DNA of 64,000 nucleotides, taken from positions 124,001 to 188,000 of the forward strand of contig JIBW01000011.1 of assembly GCA_012970285.1 (NCBI GenBank), read 5' to 3'. Below the pieces are notes generated by a model. That model ran no database searches. It was not told the DNA's origin and saw only the letters and a list, made by a program, of their open reading frames with translations. Of the stretch, positions 8,335-16,379 are shown in pieces. The stretch's first letter is position 1, and the number at the start of each line of letters is the position of its first letter. The DNA comes from Bacillaceae bacterium JMAK1. Its GTDB lineage: Bacteria > Bacillota > Bacilli > Bacillales > Marinococcaceae. The translations under genes and the position numbers were made by a program.

Positions 8335-8661
8335 TTAGAAGGAATGCTGATCGTACTTACCCTCTAACACTTTGCGAATAACACCGTACATCTCATCAAT
8401 TTCATTTTCACGTTGTAAGAACAGTTCATATTGTTCTCCCTCATACTCATCTTCTTTTAATTCGTATAGGTGTTCGACAATGGTTTGGATTGCGTCACCT
8501 TCAAATACAAGTACCGTTGAGTGAGAATCTGTAAGAACAGAATCACTCTTGATTGTTGCACCAATTGATAAGTTTAGGCTTATTATCTTTTGCACTAATC
8601 CAGTAACATCACTTGGCGCATCCGATTTTAACAGAGCCAGTAGAACATCTCTGTCTTCCAT
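8335..8661 (-). CDS. Hypothetical protein
   Basis: The ATG-initiated product has 108 residues (MEDRDVLLALLKSDAPSD), acidic and largely helical, with no membrane segment. The same frame is open upstream to 8721 (codons IKTLKDQSKEKNDGVAFTGE), where AAGGAGG stands 10 bases ahead of an ATC codon. So the true start may be a non-standard or mutated codon at 8721, which would give 128 residues. Two flanking terminators isolate it as a single-gene unit. Function unknown. Confidence 0.5.
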   Translation of the reverse strand: MEDRDVLLALLKSDAPSDVTGLVQKIISLNLSIGATIKSDSVLTDSHSTVLVFEGDAIQTIVEHLYELKEDEYEGEQYELFLQRENEIDEMYGVIRKVLEGKYDQHSF

Positions 8662-8788
8662 CTCACCAGTAAATGCAACGCCATCATTCTTTTCTTTTGA
8701 TTGATCTTTTAACGTCTTGATCTTAGTTCAACCTCCTTCGAGTTTTTTGTGCTAGCTAGTATTCCTTACATAGTTTTTTCCAACAAAA

Positions 8789-8836
8789 AAAGCATTGTCA
8801 AAGAACCCTTTTGTTTAAGAGTTTTTAACAATGCCT
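8789..8836 (-). terminator. Intrinsic terminator
   Basis: Minus-strand AGGCATTGTTAAAA pairs with TTTGACAATGCTT, followed by seven T. It lies upstream of the 8335 gene and would terminate transcription arriving from the 9 kb side. Confidence 0.7.
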
Positions 8837-8914
8837 TTGAAATGTTGGTTTTGTTGAAACGGGTGTTCTTTTCATGGTGGTTCATCCGATGTAACCGTAG
8901 TTATTATCGTTTCC

Positions 8915-8980
8915 ATTTCATCCCTGCGCCTATTAGAGGGGGGCGAAAAGCAGTGTAGGTAAAGATCAGTATAAGTAAAA
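8915..8980. repeat. Structured intergenic repeat, copy 1
   Basis: The segment TTTCATCCCTGCGCCT, a G-run, and GTAGGTAAAGATCA recur at 14487-14545 in the same order. CCC and GGGG can pair. Each copy lies behind a terminator and ahead of a gene-poor stretch. The remaining sequence to 9197 holds no gene. Confidence 0.4.
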
Positions 8981-9197
8981 GATACTACACTTGTTTGATT
9001 GTTGCAATAATTCGGGTGTTTGTCCGGCGTTAACTAAGTTATGTGCCTGAACATTGTAAAAACAACAATTTATTGTTCAAGGCTTACTAAGCATAATTCA
9101 GCTCTACAGAATAGCCATAAACCAGTTAAGTCTTTTCATTTATAAAAGCGCAATTCTTATCGCAGAATCGCACCCGTTAGCTGAATAAGAAGATCTC

Positions 9198-9965
9198 TTA
9201 TTCAAATACAACCATTTCCCCAACATCTATAAATCCAAATCGCTTGTAGATATTTTTTCCGTCATCTGAAGCCTGCAATATGACTGGCTTTTGTTTATCC
9301 TTTGTTTGACTTAAAAGAAATTGAAACATTTCACTACCATACCCTTTACCTCTTACTGTTTCCTTTGTCATCACGTCATAAATCCCGTAGCTATCTTTTC
9401 CTTTTATTAGTAAACCAGTCGTTACAACTATTTCTTCTATGCATCCAATAAACATTTGAACGTCCGGACCTAACTTTACTTGTGAAAACTTATTAAAATA
9501 GCTTTTCAGTGCATCTTGTTCTGGCGTGCCTTCAAATAAGCTTATAAACACCTCTATATATCTTAAAAGTTCTTCATTATTTTTCACTTGGGTGATTTTT
9601 AATTGATTGGAAAACCTTTGATCAATATGGAGCGTATTTTCACGTTTCATCATCACATTACGTTCTGCCTCTTTTAAGTCATATGCTTGCATAAGGTTTT
9701 TCCAATCATCATTCACATGCTCATCATCCATCCAAACACTAAATGGATAATCCTTTTTTGAAAAATAATCGAGCCCCTGTCTAACTTTGAATGTTCCTTG
9801 TAAGTTTGAAGACTTTGCCAATAATACATTAAATGTATCAGTAGGTATTTCCGTATTTGCTAAGACGAAATCTTCTTCACTTGTTAGTTCACCACTAACT
9901 GCATAAACAAATGCTTTTATTTTCTCTTCAAAATTACTTATCACTAATTGATGATTTGTATTCAT
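9198..9965 (-). CDS. GNAT-family N-acetyltransferase
   Basis: This 255-residue protein has a C-terminal acetyl-CoA-binding GNAT fold. Residues 205-210 (RGKGYG) match the (Q/R)xxGxG/A pyrophosphate-binding loop, preceded by a beta strand (YGIYDVMT) and followed by the helix EMFQFLLSQ and the strand/helix NIYKRFGF that closes the fold. The N-terminal 125 residues are of another type, as in two-domain GNATs that modify small molecules or peptides. The substrate cannot be predicted. It stands alone, with 160 gene-free bases either side, and lies next to a toxin-antitoxin pair. Confidence 0.8.
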   Translation of the reverse strand: MNTNHQLVISNFEEKIKAFVYAVSGELTSEEDFVLANTEIPTDTFNVLLAKSSNLQGTFKVRQGLDYFSKKDYPFSVWMDDEHVNDDWKNLMQAYDLKEAERNVMMKRENTLHIDQRFSNQLKITQVKNNEELLRYIEVFISLFEGTPEQDALKSYFNKFSQVKLGPDVQMFIGCIEEIVVTTGLLIKGKDSYGIYDVMTKETVRGKGYGSEMFQFLLSQTKDKQKPVILQASDDGKNIYKRFGFIDVGEMVVFE

Positions 9966-10127
9966 GATTTTGCACCTTTCATTTTTTCAATAATCTGGCC
10001 CTATAATTGAAAAAGGGCGATACTTTAAATATTATTGTTGAAACTAGCATTTTTATTTAAGATAGTCTCTGCAACACAGATACAAATGAAAAACAAAACT
10101 AAAAATAATAAGACAAGATGATATTTA

Positions 10128-10541
10128 TTAATCATCTTGTCTAGAATGTACCTCAATCCACTTCGCTATATACAAGATATGTTTTTCCATATCGACAGTT
10201 TTATCATCATTTTCTGCGATTTCTACTGTGAAATTAACGACCTCTTCGTTAGAGGCTGTTAACGTTCGATTATTCAATTGCAGCATACGCAATAATGACC
10301 AAAAAGCTGTACGTTTATTCGCATTGTGAAATGCATGGTTTTTAATCAACGAATGAAAAAGTGCCGCACATTTAAGATATAATGTAGGATAAGCCTCATA
10401 CCCAAAAACATCCGTTTTAGGACGGTTTAAAGCAGAATCAAGATTTCCATATTCTTTAATTCCAATTTCTTCTCCAGGTGAGTACTTTGTTATGACGTAT
10501 GCATTGATACGTTTCACTTCTGTTTCCGAGACATAATTCAT
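10128..10541 (-). CDS. doc: Doc-type toxin (Fic/Doc fold)
   Basis: Doc toxins phosphorylate EF-Tu and arrest translation until neutralised by an antitoxin. The 137-residue product has HAFHNANKR at 69-77, matching the Doc version of the Fic motif (HxFx(D/N)xNKR), in which the second half of the Fic consensus is replaced by NKR. Length suits Doc (about 126 residues). The gene overlaps the AbrB-like antitoxin gene (stop and start share bases at 10541), the usual arrangement with the antitoxin first. A second pair lies at 15613-16276. Confidence 0.85.
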   Translation of the reverse strand: MNYVSETEVKRINAYVITKYSPGEEIGIKEYGNLDSALNRPKTDVFGYEAYPTLYLKCAALFHSLIKNHAFHNANKRTAFWSLLRMLQLNNRTLTASNEEVVNFTVEIAENDDKTVDMEKHILYIAKWIEVHSRQDD

Positions 10542-10777
10542 TATCGATCAACTAATCTCCTTGTAGCCTCACCATACGTATCATCCGATTGCTGTAGGAA
10601 ATCTAAAAACTCTTGATCTACACTTGATTCTTGTTTCTTAATTGGTTTAACGAAAAAGCCTTCATCTTTTAATTCAATTTCCAATTCTGTACTCTCATCA
10701 ATATTAAGCGCTTTTTTCACATAAGCAGGAACCGTGAGTGCATGACTTCCACCATACGGATGCATCTTTGTCGTCAT
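10541..10777 (-). CDS. AbrB/MazE-like antitoxin of the Doc pair
   Basis: I place the start at the ATG at 10777 (MTTKMHPYGG) because GGGAGG stands 9 bases upstream; an earlier ATG at 10831 lacks a site. The resulting 78 residues hold a SpoVT-AbrB swapped-hairpin fold (HALTVPAYVKKALNID, then ELEIELKDEGFFVKPI) for DNA binding, and an acidic C-terminal tail (FLDFLQQSDDTYGEA) that would wrap the toxin. It probably represses its own promoter; AT-rich direct repeats TATATACATCAATATATG lie at 10860-10885. Confidence 0.8.
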   Translation of the reverse strand: MTTKMHPYGGSHALTVPAYVKKALNIDESTELEIELKDEGFFVKPIKKQESSVDQEFLDFLQQSDDTYGEATRRLVDR

Positions 10778-10963
10778 CGATTTTTTCCTCCCTTGTACAG
10801 AGTTATCTCTTTCACTTCCTTGATTTTTCATGATTATATCACCTCATATAAGATTTGTATATTCAAAAGTATATACATCAATATATGAATGTTATAACCG
10901 AAAAGATGTCAATCTAACCAAAAATACCTTTTTTTCAGACCAAAGCACTCTGATACTCATTTT

Positions 10964-11409
10964 TTACAACTGCATAACAGCGTCTAATTCATTTTGTACA
11001 GAACACAATTCTGGCAGATTTTCTTGTACTAATACCTTAGCAAATGCGGAAATTTCACGTAAAATCGTTCCCTCACAGTACATAACCGCTTCAATCTTTG
11101 ATAATGTCACCTGGGCATGAAAGTCGTAAACAACCTCTTTTGAGTACCTAGATAAATAACAGGGGGTCCCCTTGGTGGAACATTCCACATGAAATGTTGA
11201 TTTTTCGGTGCTTTTTCAAGCATCTGTAGATCTAAAAGATAAAAGTCACTCTTATAGTCTTCGACAAACAATTGGACGACATTACGCATAACCTTTAGTG
11301 CCGGATGATTGTAGGTCCCATCAAGAATTTGTTGATCGATTTTATTTAGGAAAGCTTACTGCTCTCCTCTTGTTAATAACTCATAATCTAAGCATGATAA
11401 GGTTTCCAT
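10964..11409 (-). pseudogene. Broken gene of the ArdC operon
   Basis: The frame starts METLSCLDYELLTRGEQ after GGAAAGGA and meets TAA after 17 codons. It continues in frame as AFLNKIDQQILDGTYNHPALK to FMWNVPP, shifts at a G/C-run near 11160, and ends SVQNELDAVMQL. Repaired, the protein is about 150 residues. It follows one copy of the structured leader found before the other genes of this operon. Function unknown. Confidence 0.6.
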
Positions 11410-11474
11410 TCAGTTCCTTTCCACACCCTGTCCTAATAGCGGCAGTTAATGTGTGCCGCGTCGTTTAGGACATA
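11410..11474 (-). promoter_or_regulatory. Structured leader RNA, copy L4
   Basis: Minus-strand RNA begins with CTTCCCC, folds through GTCCTAA/TTAGGAC and GCGGCA/TGCCGC, and ends GTGTGGAAAGGA just before the ATG at 11409. This copy supports the alternative GCGGCA:TGCCGC pairing most strongly and lacks the UUCG loop. Confidence 0.6.
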
Positions 11475-11511
11475 GGGGAAGACCTGTATTTTATAATTGA
11501 GTCACTTCTTA

Positions 11512-11904
11512 TTAGCGGTTTTGATAATACGCCCTTAGTTCTTGGTCTAAGTTAGAATTCCGAGTCATCTGTACAAATGCTTTAAATGGATCAACTTCAC
11601 TGAATAATCGATCACCATTAAACCAATAGAACTTCACTTGATCTCGTTTGACTTGAATGACCAACGATTTTGCATGCAACAAAGAAAACCCATCCTCAAA
11701 ATAAACCATTGATTCGTTCTGGCAACATAACCATAAGAACGGTTTTTTTGGATCTTTTAATATGAATCCAACATCGGTTATAAACTCACTAAAGCCTTCT
11801 TGTTGAATCTCCTTTGCAATTAACATCATTCGATCAATAGCAAGGTTCGTTTTGTTCTCTTTTTGTAACCGCTCAATGATAGACATTGCATCTTCTTTAT
11901 TCAT
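11512..11904 (-). CDS. Hypothetical protein of the ArdC operon
   Basis: The start at 11904 (MNKEDAMSII) is preceded by GGAAAGGA, part of the repeated leader. The 130-residue product begins with a helical segment, followed by a beta-rich part (FLWLCCQNESMVYFEDGFSL, VKFYWFNGDRLF). It has no signal or membrane segment. A truncated paralogue lies at 40496-40853 in the second copy of this block, so it travels with ardC. Its function is unknown; a role in anti-restriction or conjugation is suggested only by the neighbourhood. Confidence 0.65.
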   Translation of the reverse strand: MNKEDAMSIIERLQKENKTNLAIDRMMLIAKEIQQEGFSEFITDVGFILKDPKKPFLWLCCQNESMVYFEDGFSLLHAKSLVIQVKRDQVKFYWFNGDRLFSEVDPFKAFVQMTRNSNLDQELRAYYQNR

Positions 11905-11985
11905 GATTGATCCTTTCCACAAACTCTAGCCACCGAAGCAGCAATAGAGTTTGCCGCCTCGTAGCCAGAGGGGAAGGCGTAGTTT
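11905..11985 (-). promoter_or_regulatory. Structured leader RNA, copy L1
   Basis: Read on the minus strand: CGCCTTCCCCTC, then GAGGCGGCA, then CAAACTCTA paired with TAGAGTTTG (11945-11953 with 11920-11928), capped by GCTGC-TTCG-GTGGC, then GTGGAAAGGATC and the ATG at 11904. The UUCG loop closed by C-G is typical of very stable RNA hairpins. The early CCTTCC tract could pair with GGAAAGG and hide the ribosome binding site. Confidence 0.7.
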
Positions 11986-11990
11986 TTTTG

Positions 11991-12259
11991 TTAGTTAAGC
12001 TCGTATCCTATGTCTGAATAAGCAGGAATGATGATATAGTTAATCATCGCTCGGGCTTCTTGGTCACTTTCAGCAAGAAGCGGTTCTGCAAAGACGTTTG
12101 TATCTTCGTCTAACATCACTCGGACCGAAGACGACTCATCATTCGATTTTCGAGGCAACACGTTAGTGATGTCATTCCATCACTTGTTTTTTCTGTTAGC
12201 ACCTGGACACCATCACCAAGCGCATAATCTTTCACACCTTTTTGTGTACCTTTACGCAT
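11991..12259 (-). pseudogene. Frameshifted gene overlapping ardC
   Basis: MRKGTQKGVKDYALGDGVQV starts inside the last codons of ardC (8-base overlap), implying translational coupling. After the codons CCLENRMMS the frame ends in TGA; one base over it continues VRVMLDEDTNVFAEPLLAE to PAYSDIGYELN. The copy at 40942-41196 is broken at a different place (a lost T after eight codons). So the ancestral protein of about 89 residues is lost in both blocks. Confidence 0.6.
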
Positions 12260-13139
12260 GTGTCGCCACCTCTTCTTCCGTTGTTACTTCTAATTGGCTA
12301 TCCGCATTCATATAGTCATAGGCTTTTTCCGCTATACTAGCAGCACGAACCAACATCTGAGAGTCATCCTGAAGTTTTTGCATCCAAGACTGAATGTACG
12401 CAGATGTATTCTCAATCGTTTTGTGATCGATTTGTGCGGTGCGACAAAGTAGTGCTGCACCCATCTCCGCGATAAGTTCTTCATACGCATATGCCGTACT
12501 TCCAAACTTATTTTGCAGATTACGATTGAGTCGACTGATATGACCTGTGGAATGTGCCATCTCATGAAACAGCGTGGCATAATATCCTTCGGCATTATGA
12601 AATCGACCAATATCAGGCATCATTACGATATCCTGTTGACTGCTATAGGCTGCTTGTACACCGCTGATCACTTCTGGACGATCCAAATAAGCGTTTAACA
12701 GCTTTTCACAAGCTTCTATGGAATCATGATGACGATGAACGACCACTCGCTTAGGTTCCAACCCTTCGACCTGATGTTCAATGTTAAATACATTCGCGGT
12801 TTTCACCAATGGGATCTGCTTTTTATTTTTTTCTTCACTTTCGTCTTGTTGACTCTCATCATCTGTAATTGTAATCGGCTTGTAGATGAGGATTTTCATG
12901 GCTTTTGACCCTTTTTTGATTGTGCCACCTTCGTCTTTAATCTGCTTGAACGTCGCCCACTCACCGCCCCTAAGAAGCAACTGGTTGAAACCACGGTAAC
13001 GCTTCATCGAGATACGATTGTAGGCGTCGGGAACTGTCCACGGTTTACGCCAAGGTATGTCTCCCTCTTTTAAACGGTCTAAGATAATCTCGACCAAGGA
13101 ATGTACAATTTCTATTGTTGTTGTTCGTTTCTTTTTCAT
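12252..13139 (-). CDS. ardC: ArdC-like anti-restriction protein
   Basis: ArdC proteins bind single-stranded DNA through an N-terminal domain and carry a zinc metallopeptidase-like domain; on plasmids they protect incoming DNA from host restriction. Here residues 1-125 form the N-terminal domain (RLKEGDIPWRKPW, FNQLLLRGGEWATF are typical). HEMAHSTGH at 192-200 is the HExxH zinc site and E220/E221 in YAYEELIAEMGA the third ligand. Length 295 is complete. The start is fixed by GGAAAGGA of leader L2. It lies in an operon of seven small genes, most of them decayed. A copy lacking its first 44 residues is at 41189-41958. Confidence 0.88.
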   Translation of the reverse strand: MKKKRTTTIEIVHSLVEIILDRLKEGDIPWRKPWTVPDAYNRISMKRYRGFNQLLLRGGEWATFKQIKDEGGTIKKGSKAMKILIYKPITITDDESQQDESEEKNKKQIPLVKTANVFNIEHQVEGLEPKRVVVHRHHDSIEACEKLLNAYLDRPEVISGVQAAYSSQQDIVMMPDIGRFHNAEGYYATLFHEMAHSTGHISRLNRNLQNKFGSTAYAYEELIAEMGAALLCRTAQIDHKTIENTSAYIQSWMQKLQDDSQMLVRAASIAEKAYDYMNADSQLEVTTEEEVATHA

Positions 13140-13216
13140 CTAGTTTTTCCTTTCCACACTCTAGCCACCGAAGCGGCATTTAGAATGTGCCGCCTCGTTT
13201 ACGCCAGAGGGGAAGG
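13140..13216 (-). promoter_or_regulatory. Structured leader RNA, copy L2 (before ardC)
   Basis: The minus strand reads GCCTTCCCCTC, GAGGCGGCA, then CACATTCTA paired with TAGAGTGTG, capped by GCCGC-TTCG-GTGGC, then GTGGAAAGGA and the ardC ATG. Compared with L1 the outer stem differs by a compensatory A-U to C-G change and a C-G to U-G change, which supports the stem as functional. Confidence 0.72.
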
Positions 13217-13480
13217 CTAGTTTTTAATTTCCCAAATGTACTTTAAGTTGAAATGTTCTTTTACTTTTGGAATGACTTCATCGAAATCTTTCGCCACGAA
13301 TTTCCATACACAGACGTTGTCTTTCCTTCTGTTAATAAAGTATTCCTTGCATCGTTCTTCCTCAAGGATTCCGTCTTGATTTCTGACTTTACGTGTAATG
13401 ACATTGGCCGAAATAGACTGAATGAGATAATGATCGGAAAAGTCATTCACCAACATTACAGGCTGTTCACTCTTATTCAT
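13217..13480 (-). CDS. Hypothetical protein of the ArdC operon
   Basis: An 87-residue product starting MNKSEQPVMLVND, with the start set by GGAAAGGATAACGC of leader L3. The middle (VITRKVRNQDG, then KEYFINRRKDNVCVWKFVAKDF) is basic and beta-rich; the end is VKEHFNLKYIWEIKN. It has no signal, membrane segment or recognised domain. It is the third gene of the operon, just upstream of ardC. Confidence 0.6.
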   Translation of the reverse strand: MNKSEQPVMLVNDFSDHYLIQSISANVITRKVRNQDGILEEERCKEYFINRRKDNVCVWKFVAKDFDEVIPKVKEHFNLKYIWEIKN

Positions 13481-13556
13481 GCGTTATCCTTTCCACATCG
13501 TGGCCGAACGGCCAATGATGCGCCGCTCTACTATGCCCGAGGGAAGGCGTATTTAG
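13481..13556 (-). promoter_or_regulatory. Structured leader RNA, copy L3
   Basis: The minus strand reads CGCCTTCCCTCGGGC, GAGCGGC, then CATC..TTGGCC paired across GTTC with GGCC..GATG, then GTGGAAAGGATAACGC and the ATG at 13480. This copy is the most divergent in sequence yet keeps the order pyrimidine tract, G+C-rich strand, hairpin, Shine-Dalgarno. Confidence 0.62.
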
Positions 13557-13598
13557 TAGGATGCCGTTTGCTAAATCATGTTAAATATTGTCGTCTAT

Positions 13599-13793
13599 TT
13601 AATAGTTTAAAATGTCTTTCAAATTGATCGTATCTGCTAGGTCACACACTCTTGAGTCCATACCATCTCGAACTGTTTGTTTTAATTCTTCTTCGCGTAA
13701 TCCCAATTCGAGCAGCGCTTCCATTAGAGCAATGCGAATGGCTTTTTGTTCCTTTTTAGATAATTGGCCAACATAAGCTTTATGCTTATTCAT
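13599..13793 (-). CDS. Hypothetical helical protein
   Basis: The 64-residue product (MNKHKAYVGQLSKKEQKAIRIAL) is predicted to be a bundle of short helices (RIALMEALLELGLREEELKQTV). Its ATG overlaps the stop of the upstream gene by four bases (ATGA), so the two are translationally coupled. The C-terminus DTINLKDILNY is typical of small phage or plasmid proteins. Function unknown. Confidence 0.58.
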   Translation of the reverse strand: MNKHKAYVGQLSKKEQKAIRIALMEALLELGLREEELKQTVRDGMDSRVCDLADTINLKDILNY

Positions 13794-14221
13794 TCGGATG
13801 ATCCCGAAACAGACAATGTATTGGTACCTACGTTAATCTTTAATAATTCATGTAGTGTTTTTGTATTTTTGTACTCTTGTTCTACATCTGAGTATTCAAT
13901 GGTTTGTAACAACGAAAGGAAGTAAATACAAGATGCTTCACTCCCACTAAATAGTCGTTGCAGCATCTCCCAACACGCGTCTAACATGTCTTTACATGCA
14001 ATATCCCAAAGTACTTTCACTTCATACTCATCTAAACGCTTTAAATACACTTCCACTTCAATAGCAGAAATGCCAGGTACATTCTCCTCAGTAGATTGAC
14101 TAATGGCATCTACGATGGAAATGCTTACGTCCATTGATGTGTAGTGATACGTAACCTTTGGGATGTACATATCCATAAACAATGCATGATAGGTTATTTT
14201 TGGACCTACATTTGTAATCAT
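13790..14221 (-). CDS. Hypothetical protein, first gene of the ArdC operon
   Basis: This 143-residue product begins MITNVGPKITYHALFMDMYI with a ribosome binding site AAAGGAGAG. It continues with an acidic central part and a helical C-terminal half (DEYEVKVLWDIACKDMLDACWEML). No signal peptide or known domain. An attenuator-like hairpin stands directly upstream at 14244-14288, so expression of the whole operon may be set there. Confidence 0.6.
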   Translation of the reverse strand: MITNVGPKITYHALFMDMYIPKVTYHYTSMDVSISIVDAISQSTEENVPGISAIEVEVYLKRLDEYEVKVLWDIACKDMLDACWEMLQRLFSGSEASCIYFLSLLQTIEYSDVEQEYKNTKTLHELLKINVGTNTLSVSGSSE

Positions 14222-14243
14222 TTGTCGTACTCTCCTTTTTTAT

Positions 14244-14288
14244 TGCAACAAAAAAAGAGAACAATAGTCATTGTCCTCTTGTTGTTGC
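14244..14288 (-). terminator. Attenuator-like terminator ahead of the ArdC operon
   Basis: On the minus strand AGAGGACAAT pairs with ATTGTTCTCT, followed by seven T, and an outer GCAACA/TGTTGC can pair as well. It sits 23 bases upstream of the first start codon of the operon rather than behind a gene, so it may be a transcription attenuator. Confidence 0.6.
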
Positions 14289-14368
14289 GTCTCTATGTTT
14301 TTTTGATACGTGTCTCTTTTAGTACCTCTCTTCATCTTCTCTCCTTTCAATTTGCTATCTATGGGCAT

Positions 14369-14421
14369 AAAAAAAGCGCACGAAAAATAGCACTCCAAGG
14401 AATGTTTTTTTCGTACGCTTT
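14369..14421 (-). terminator. Intrinsic terminator
   Basis: Minus-strand AAAGCGTACGAAAAA pairs with TTTTTCGTGCGCTTT and is followed by further T. No intact gene precedes it (14430-14640 is gene-free). Confidence 0.6.
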
Positions 14422-14486
14422 TGTATTTTAGTGTTTTCTTGCTTATGTTTTAGTGTTGCGGGATTAGTACGCTTTCTGCATACATT

Positions 14487-14545
14487 TTTCATTTCTTCCC
14501 TGCGCCTAAAAGGGGGGAACAAATGGGTCGTAGGTAAAGATCATT
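14487..14545. repeat. Structured intergenic repeat, copy 2
   Basis: Same order of TTTC, CCCTGCGCCT, a G-run and GTAGGTAAAGATCA as at 8915-8980. The stretch 14430-14650 contains no other feature. Confidence 0.4.
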
Positions 14546-14651
14546 TTTAACACGTTCATCTTAACAAATTTCCCAATTTATTAGCAAGACTTTTTTGCTA
14601 TAGATCTTTATATCAACCTTCTCAAGAAACCAAGATAATGACGAAAACACA

Positions 14652-14693
14652 AAAAAGTAGTCACCCCACCATCCAAAGTTGTGGTAACTACTT
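14652..14693 (-). terminator. Terminator of the AbrB-Doc-Fic operon
   Basis: Minus-strand AAGTAGTTACC pairs with GGTGACTACTT, followed by TTTT. It lies downstream of the broken fic gene. A related half-hairpin occurs near 47375-47415. A further hairpin (TCAGTG/CACTGA) stands at 14756-14792. Confidence 0.65.
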
Positions 14694-14837
14694 TCCGAAC
14701 AAGTATAGAGGATAAGTAAACCACCGTTCTTAGGTGAATCCCTTCCCTCTAATTTAGCCTGTCAGTGGTCGCACACTGATGGGCTTTATTAGTTTATACT
14801 AACATTAGCAATTGCTGTAAGGACGCTTGTTTTACAA

Positions 14838-15583
14838 CTAACTCATATAGCCAAGATACGTTTCTAAAGCACGAACTTCTCGCTCCTTAACATAATTAAT
14901 TATTTTACTGAAGTCAGCTTTAACCCCTGCTACATCTAACGCATCATAGTAATCTTGTCGCGCTTCAACTTCGATTATAACCGGCAAATACCCGCAGCGC
15001 ACTAATTCTAAATTCATGATCAAGCGCCCAGTGCGTCCATCCCATCCAAAAAGGGGTGCATATTAACGAACTTGCTGTGTAACATAGCTGCTCTTACAAT
15101 GGGGTTTTCAGCATGGGCGATAGATGTTTCATACCAATCTAATAGATCGCTCATGTGTTCTTTGATTAAATAAGAAGGTGTTACTTTTTGCGAAGCGCCT
15201 TGAATCAAAACCTCGTCATTCCGATAGGAACCCGCGCTCTCATGAATGCCTCGCAAGATGATCGCATGAAGATACCGAATGTCTCGCTCCGAGATTTGAT
15301 TGTTTGTGATACTCTCCATATACAGAATAGCATCTCGATGGTTAATGACCTCTAAGTGTTCTCTCAGAGACTTCCCCCCACCAATGGTAATTCCATCCTC
15401 TAATATCGCTTTTGTCTCATTTAACGTTAACGTGTTTCCTTCAATCGCATTGCTATGATAGGTGCTGCGAAGGATATAATCTTTCTGCAACGAATGTAAC
15501 GTGTTCAAATTCATTGGTCGTTTTTTGTCTAACACTTCTTTTAAATTCGTTGCTTTGGCTAAAGCTTCATTCATTCCATTCAC
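14838..15583 (-). pseudogene. Fic protein gene, frameshifted in the catalytic motif
   Basis: This is a paralogue of the intact Fic gene at 367-1104, with about 85% identical residues, including the inhibitory SNAIEGN motif. Loss of one A after GGATGGG turns HPFLDGNGR into HPFLDGMDALGA and a stop at 15020. The C-terminal codons (LIMNLELVRCGYLPV) follow in another frame to 14838. Both halves are otherwise undamaged, so the inactivation is recent. It is the third gene of an operon after AbrB and Doc. Confidence 0.85.
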
Positions 15584-15612
15584 TACCTTGTCTTCTGATT
15601 TATCAATCCTTA

Positions 15613-16011
15613 CTAATGAAATTCTGTTGAGTTTCTTTTAATCCAGTCACTTATCTCATCAAGGTTCACGTCATGGTGAACGATTTTCAGCGTAAAATCA
15701 ACCATTTCTCGATTACTTGTCTTTAACTCATACCCATTTTTGTACAAAAACATGAAGGTAGCCAAGTGAGAAGTTCGTTTGTTAGTGGAAGCAAAACAAT
15801 GATTGTGAGCAATACGCTGATAGAGTACTGCTGCTTTTGTATAGATACTTTTATAAGCATCCTCATCCTTCACAGACTGTTTCGGACGACTCAGTGCTGA
15901 ATCAAGTAAATTCGGGTAGAGCACCTCGATCGTTTCACCTGGGGAAAATTTCTTTACTTGTACCGCATTCAAATAAATAACTTCTTCGGCTGTTAGATAC
16001 TTAGTGGTCAT
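15613..16011 (-). CDS. doc: Doc-type toxin, second pair
   Basis: The 132-residue product contains HCFASTNKR at 71-79, the Doc form of the Fic motif. It is only distantly related to the Doc at 10128, so the two pairs were probably acquired separately. The AbrB-like antitoxin gene ends one base before its start region. The neighbouring fic gene begins 29 bases downstream. If functional it would modify EF-Tu, as known for phage P1 Doc; whether the SxN substitutions around the motif matter is unknown. Confidence 0.82.
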   Translation of the reverse strand: MTTKYLTAEEVIYLNAVQVKKFSPGETIEVLYPNLLDSALSRPKQSVKDEDAYKSIYTKAAVLYQRIAHNHCFASTNKRTSHLATFMFLYKNGYELKTSNREMVDFTLKIVHHDVNLDEISDWIKRNSTEFH

Positions 16012-16012
16012 C

Positions 16013-16276
16013 CTATCGATCCACTAGCTCTTTGTAGCCATCTTCATATTGATTTAACGCCTTATTTAACCCTTCAATAAAGTCTTCATCATCAATGAAA
16101 TCTAAATGTTCTAATGAAGCTTTTTTAGAAAGGGTGATTGATCCATCATCATTTAATTGAAACGACAAACGGTCACCGCGTTTCGCATTCATGTGTTTTA
16201 ATACATCTTGAGGCAATGTTACTCCATCTAATTTACCGACATTCGTTATTTTTCGTTCCACTGTGTTCACCGCCAT
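16013..16276 (-). CDS. AbrB/MazE-like antitoxin, second pair
   Basis: The 87-residue product has the AbrB-type hairpin (ITNVGKLDGVTLPQDVLKHM, then KRGDRLSFQLNDDGSITL) and an acidic tail (FIDDEDFIEGLNKALNQYED) suited to toxin binding. GGGGGAAG stands 12 bases ahead of the ATG. Stop and the Doc start are separated by one base. The promoter would lie in the AT-rich 16280-16370. Confidence 0.8.
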   Translation of the reverse strand: MAVNTVERKITNVGKLDGVTLPQDVLKHMNAKRGDRLSFQLNDDGSITLSKKASLEHLDFIDDEDFIEGLNKALNQYEDGYKELVDR

Positions 16277-16379
16277 AAATAAAATACTTCCCCCAGTAGT
16301 ATATCCTTTTATTATAAAATTTATTACAATTATAATTTAAGATCAATTTGTAATTACTTGATCGATGAATTTTTTATTA

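Noticed and set aside
14700-14800. Possible riboswitch (T-box or S-box) ahead of a gene
   Set aside because: Only a simple hairpin with a TCAGTG/CACTGA stem is visible; conserved riboswitch boxes are absent and no gene follows on the plus strand.
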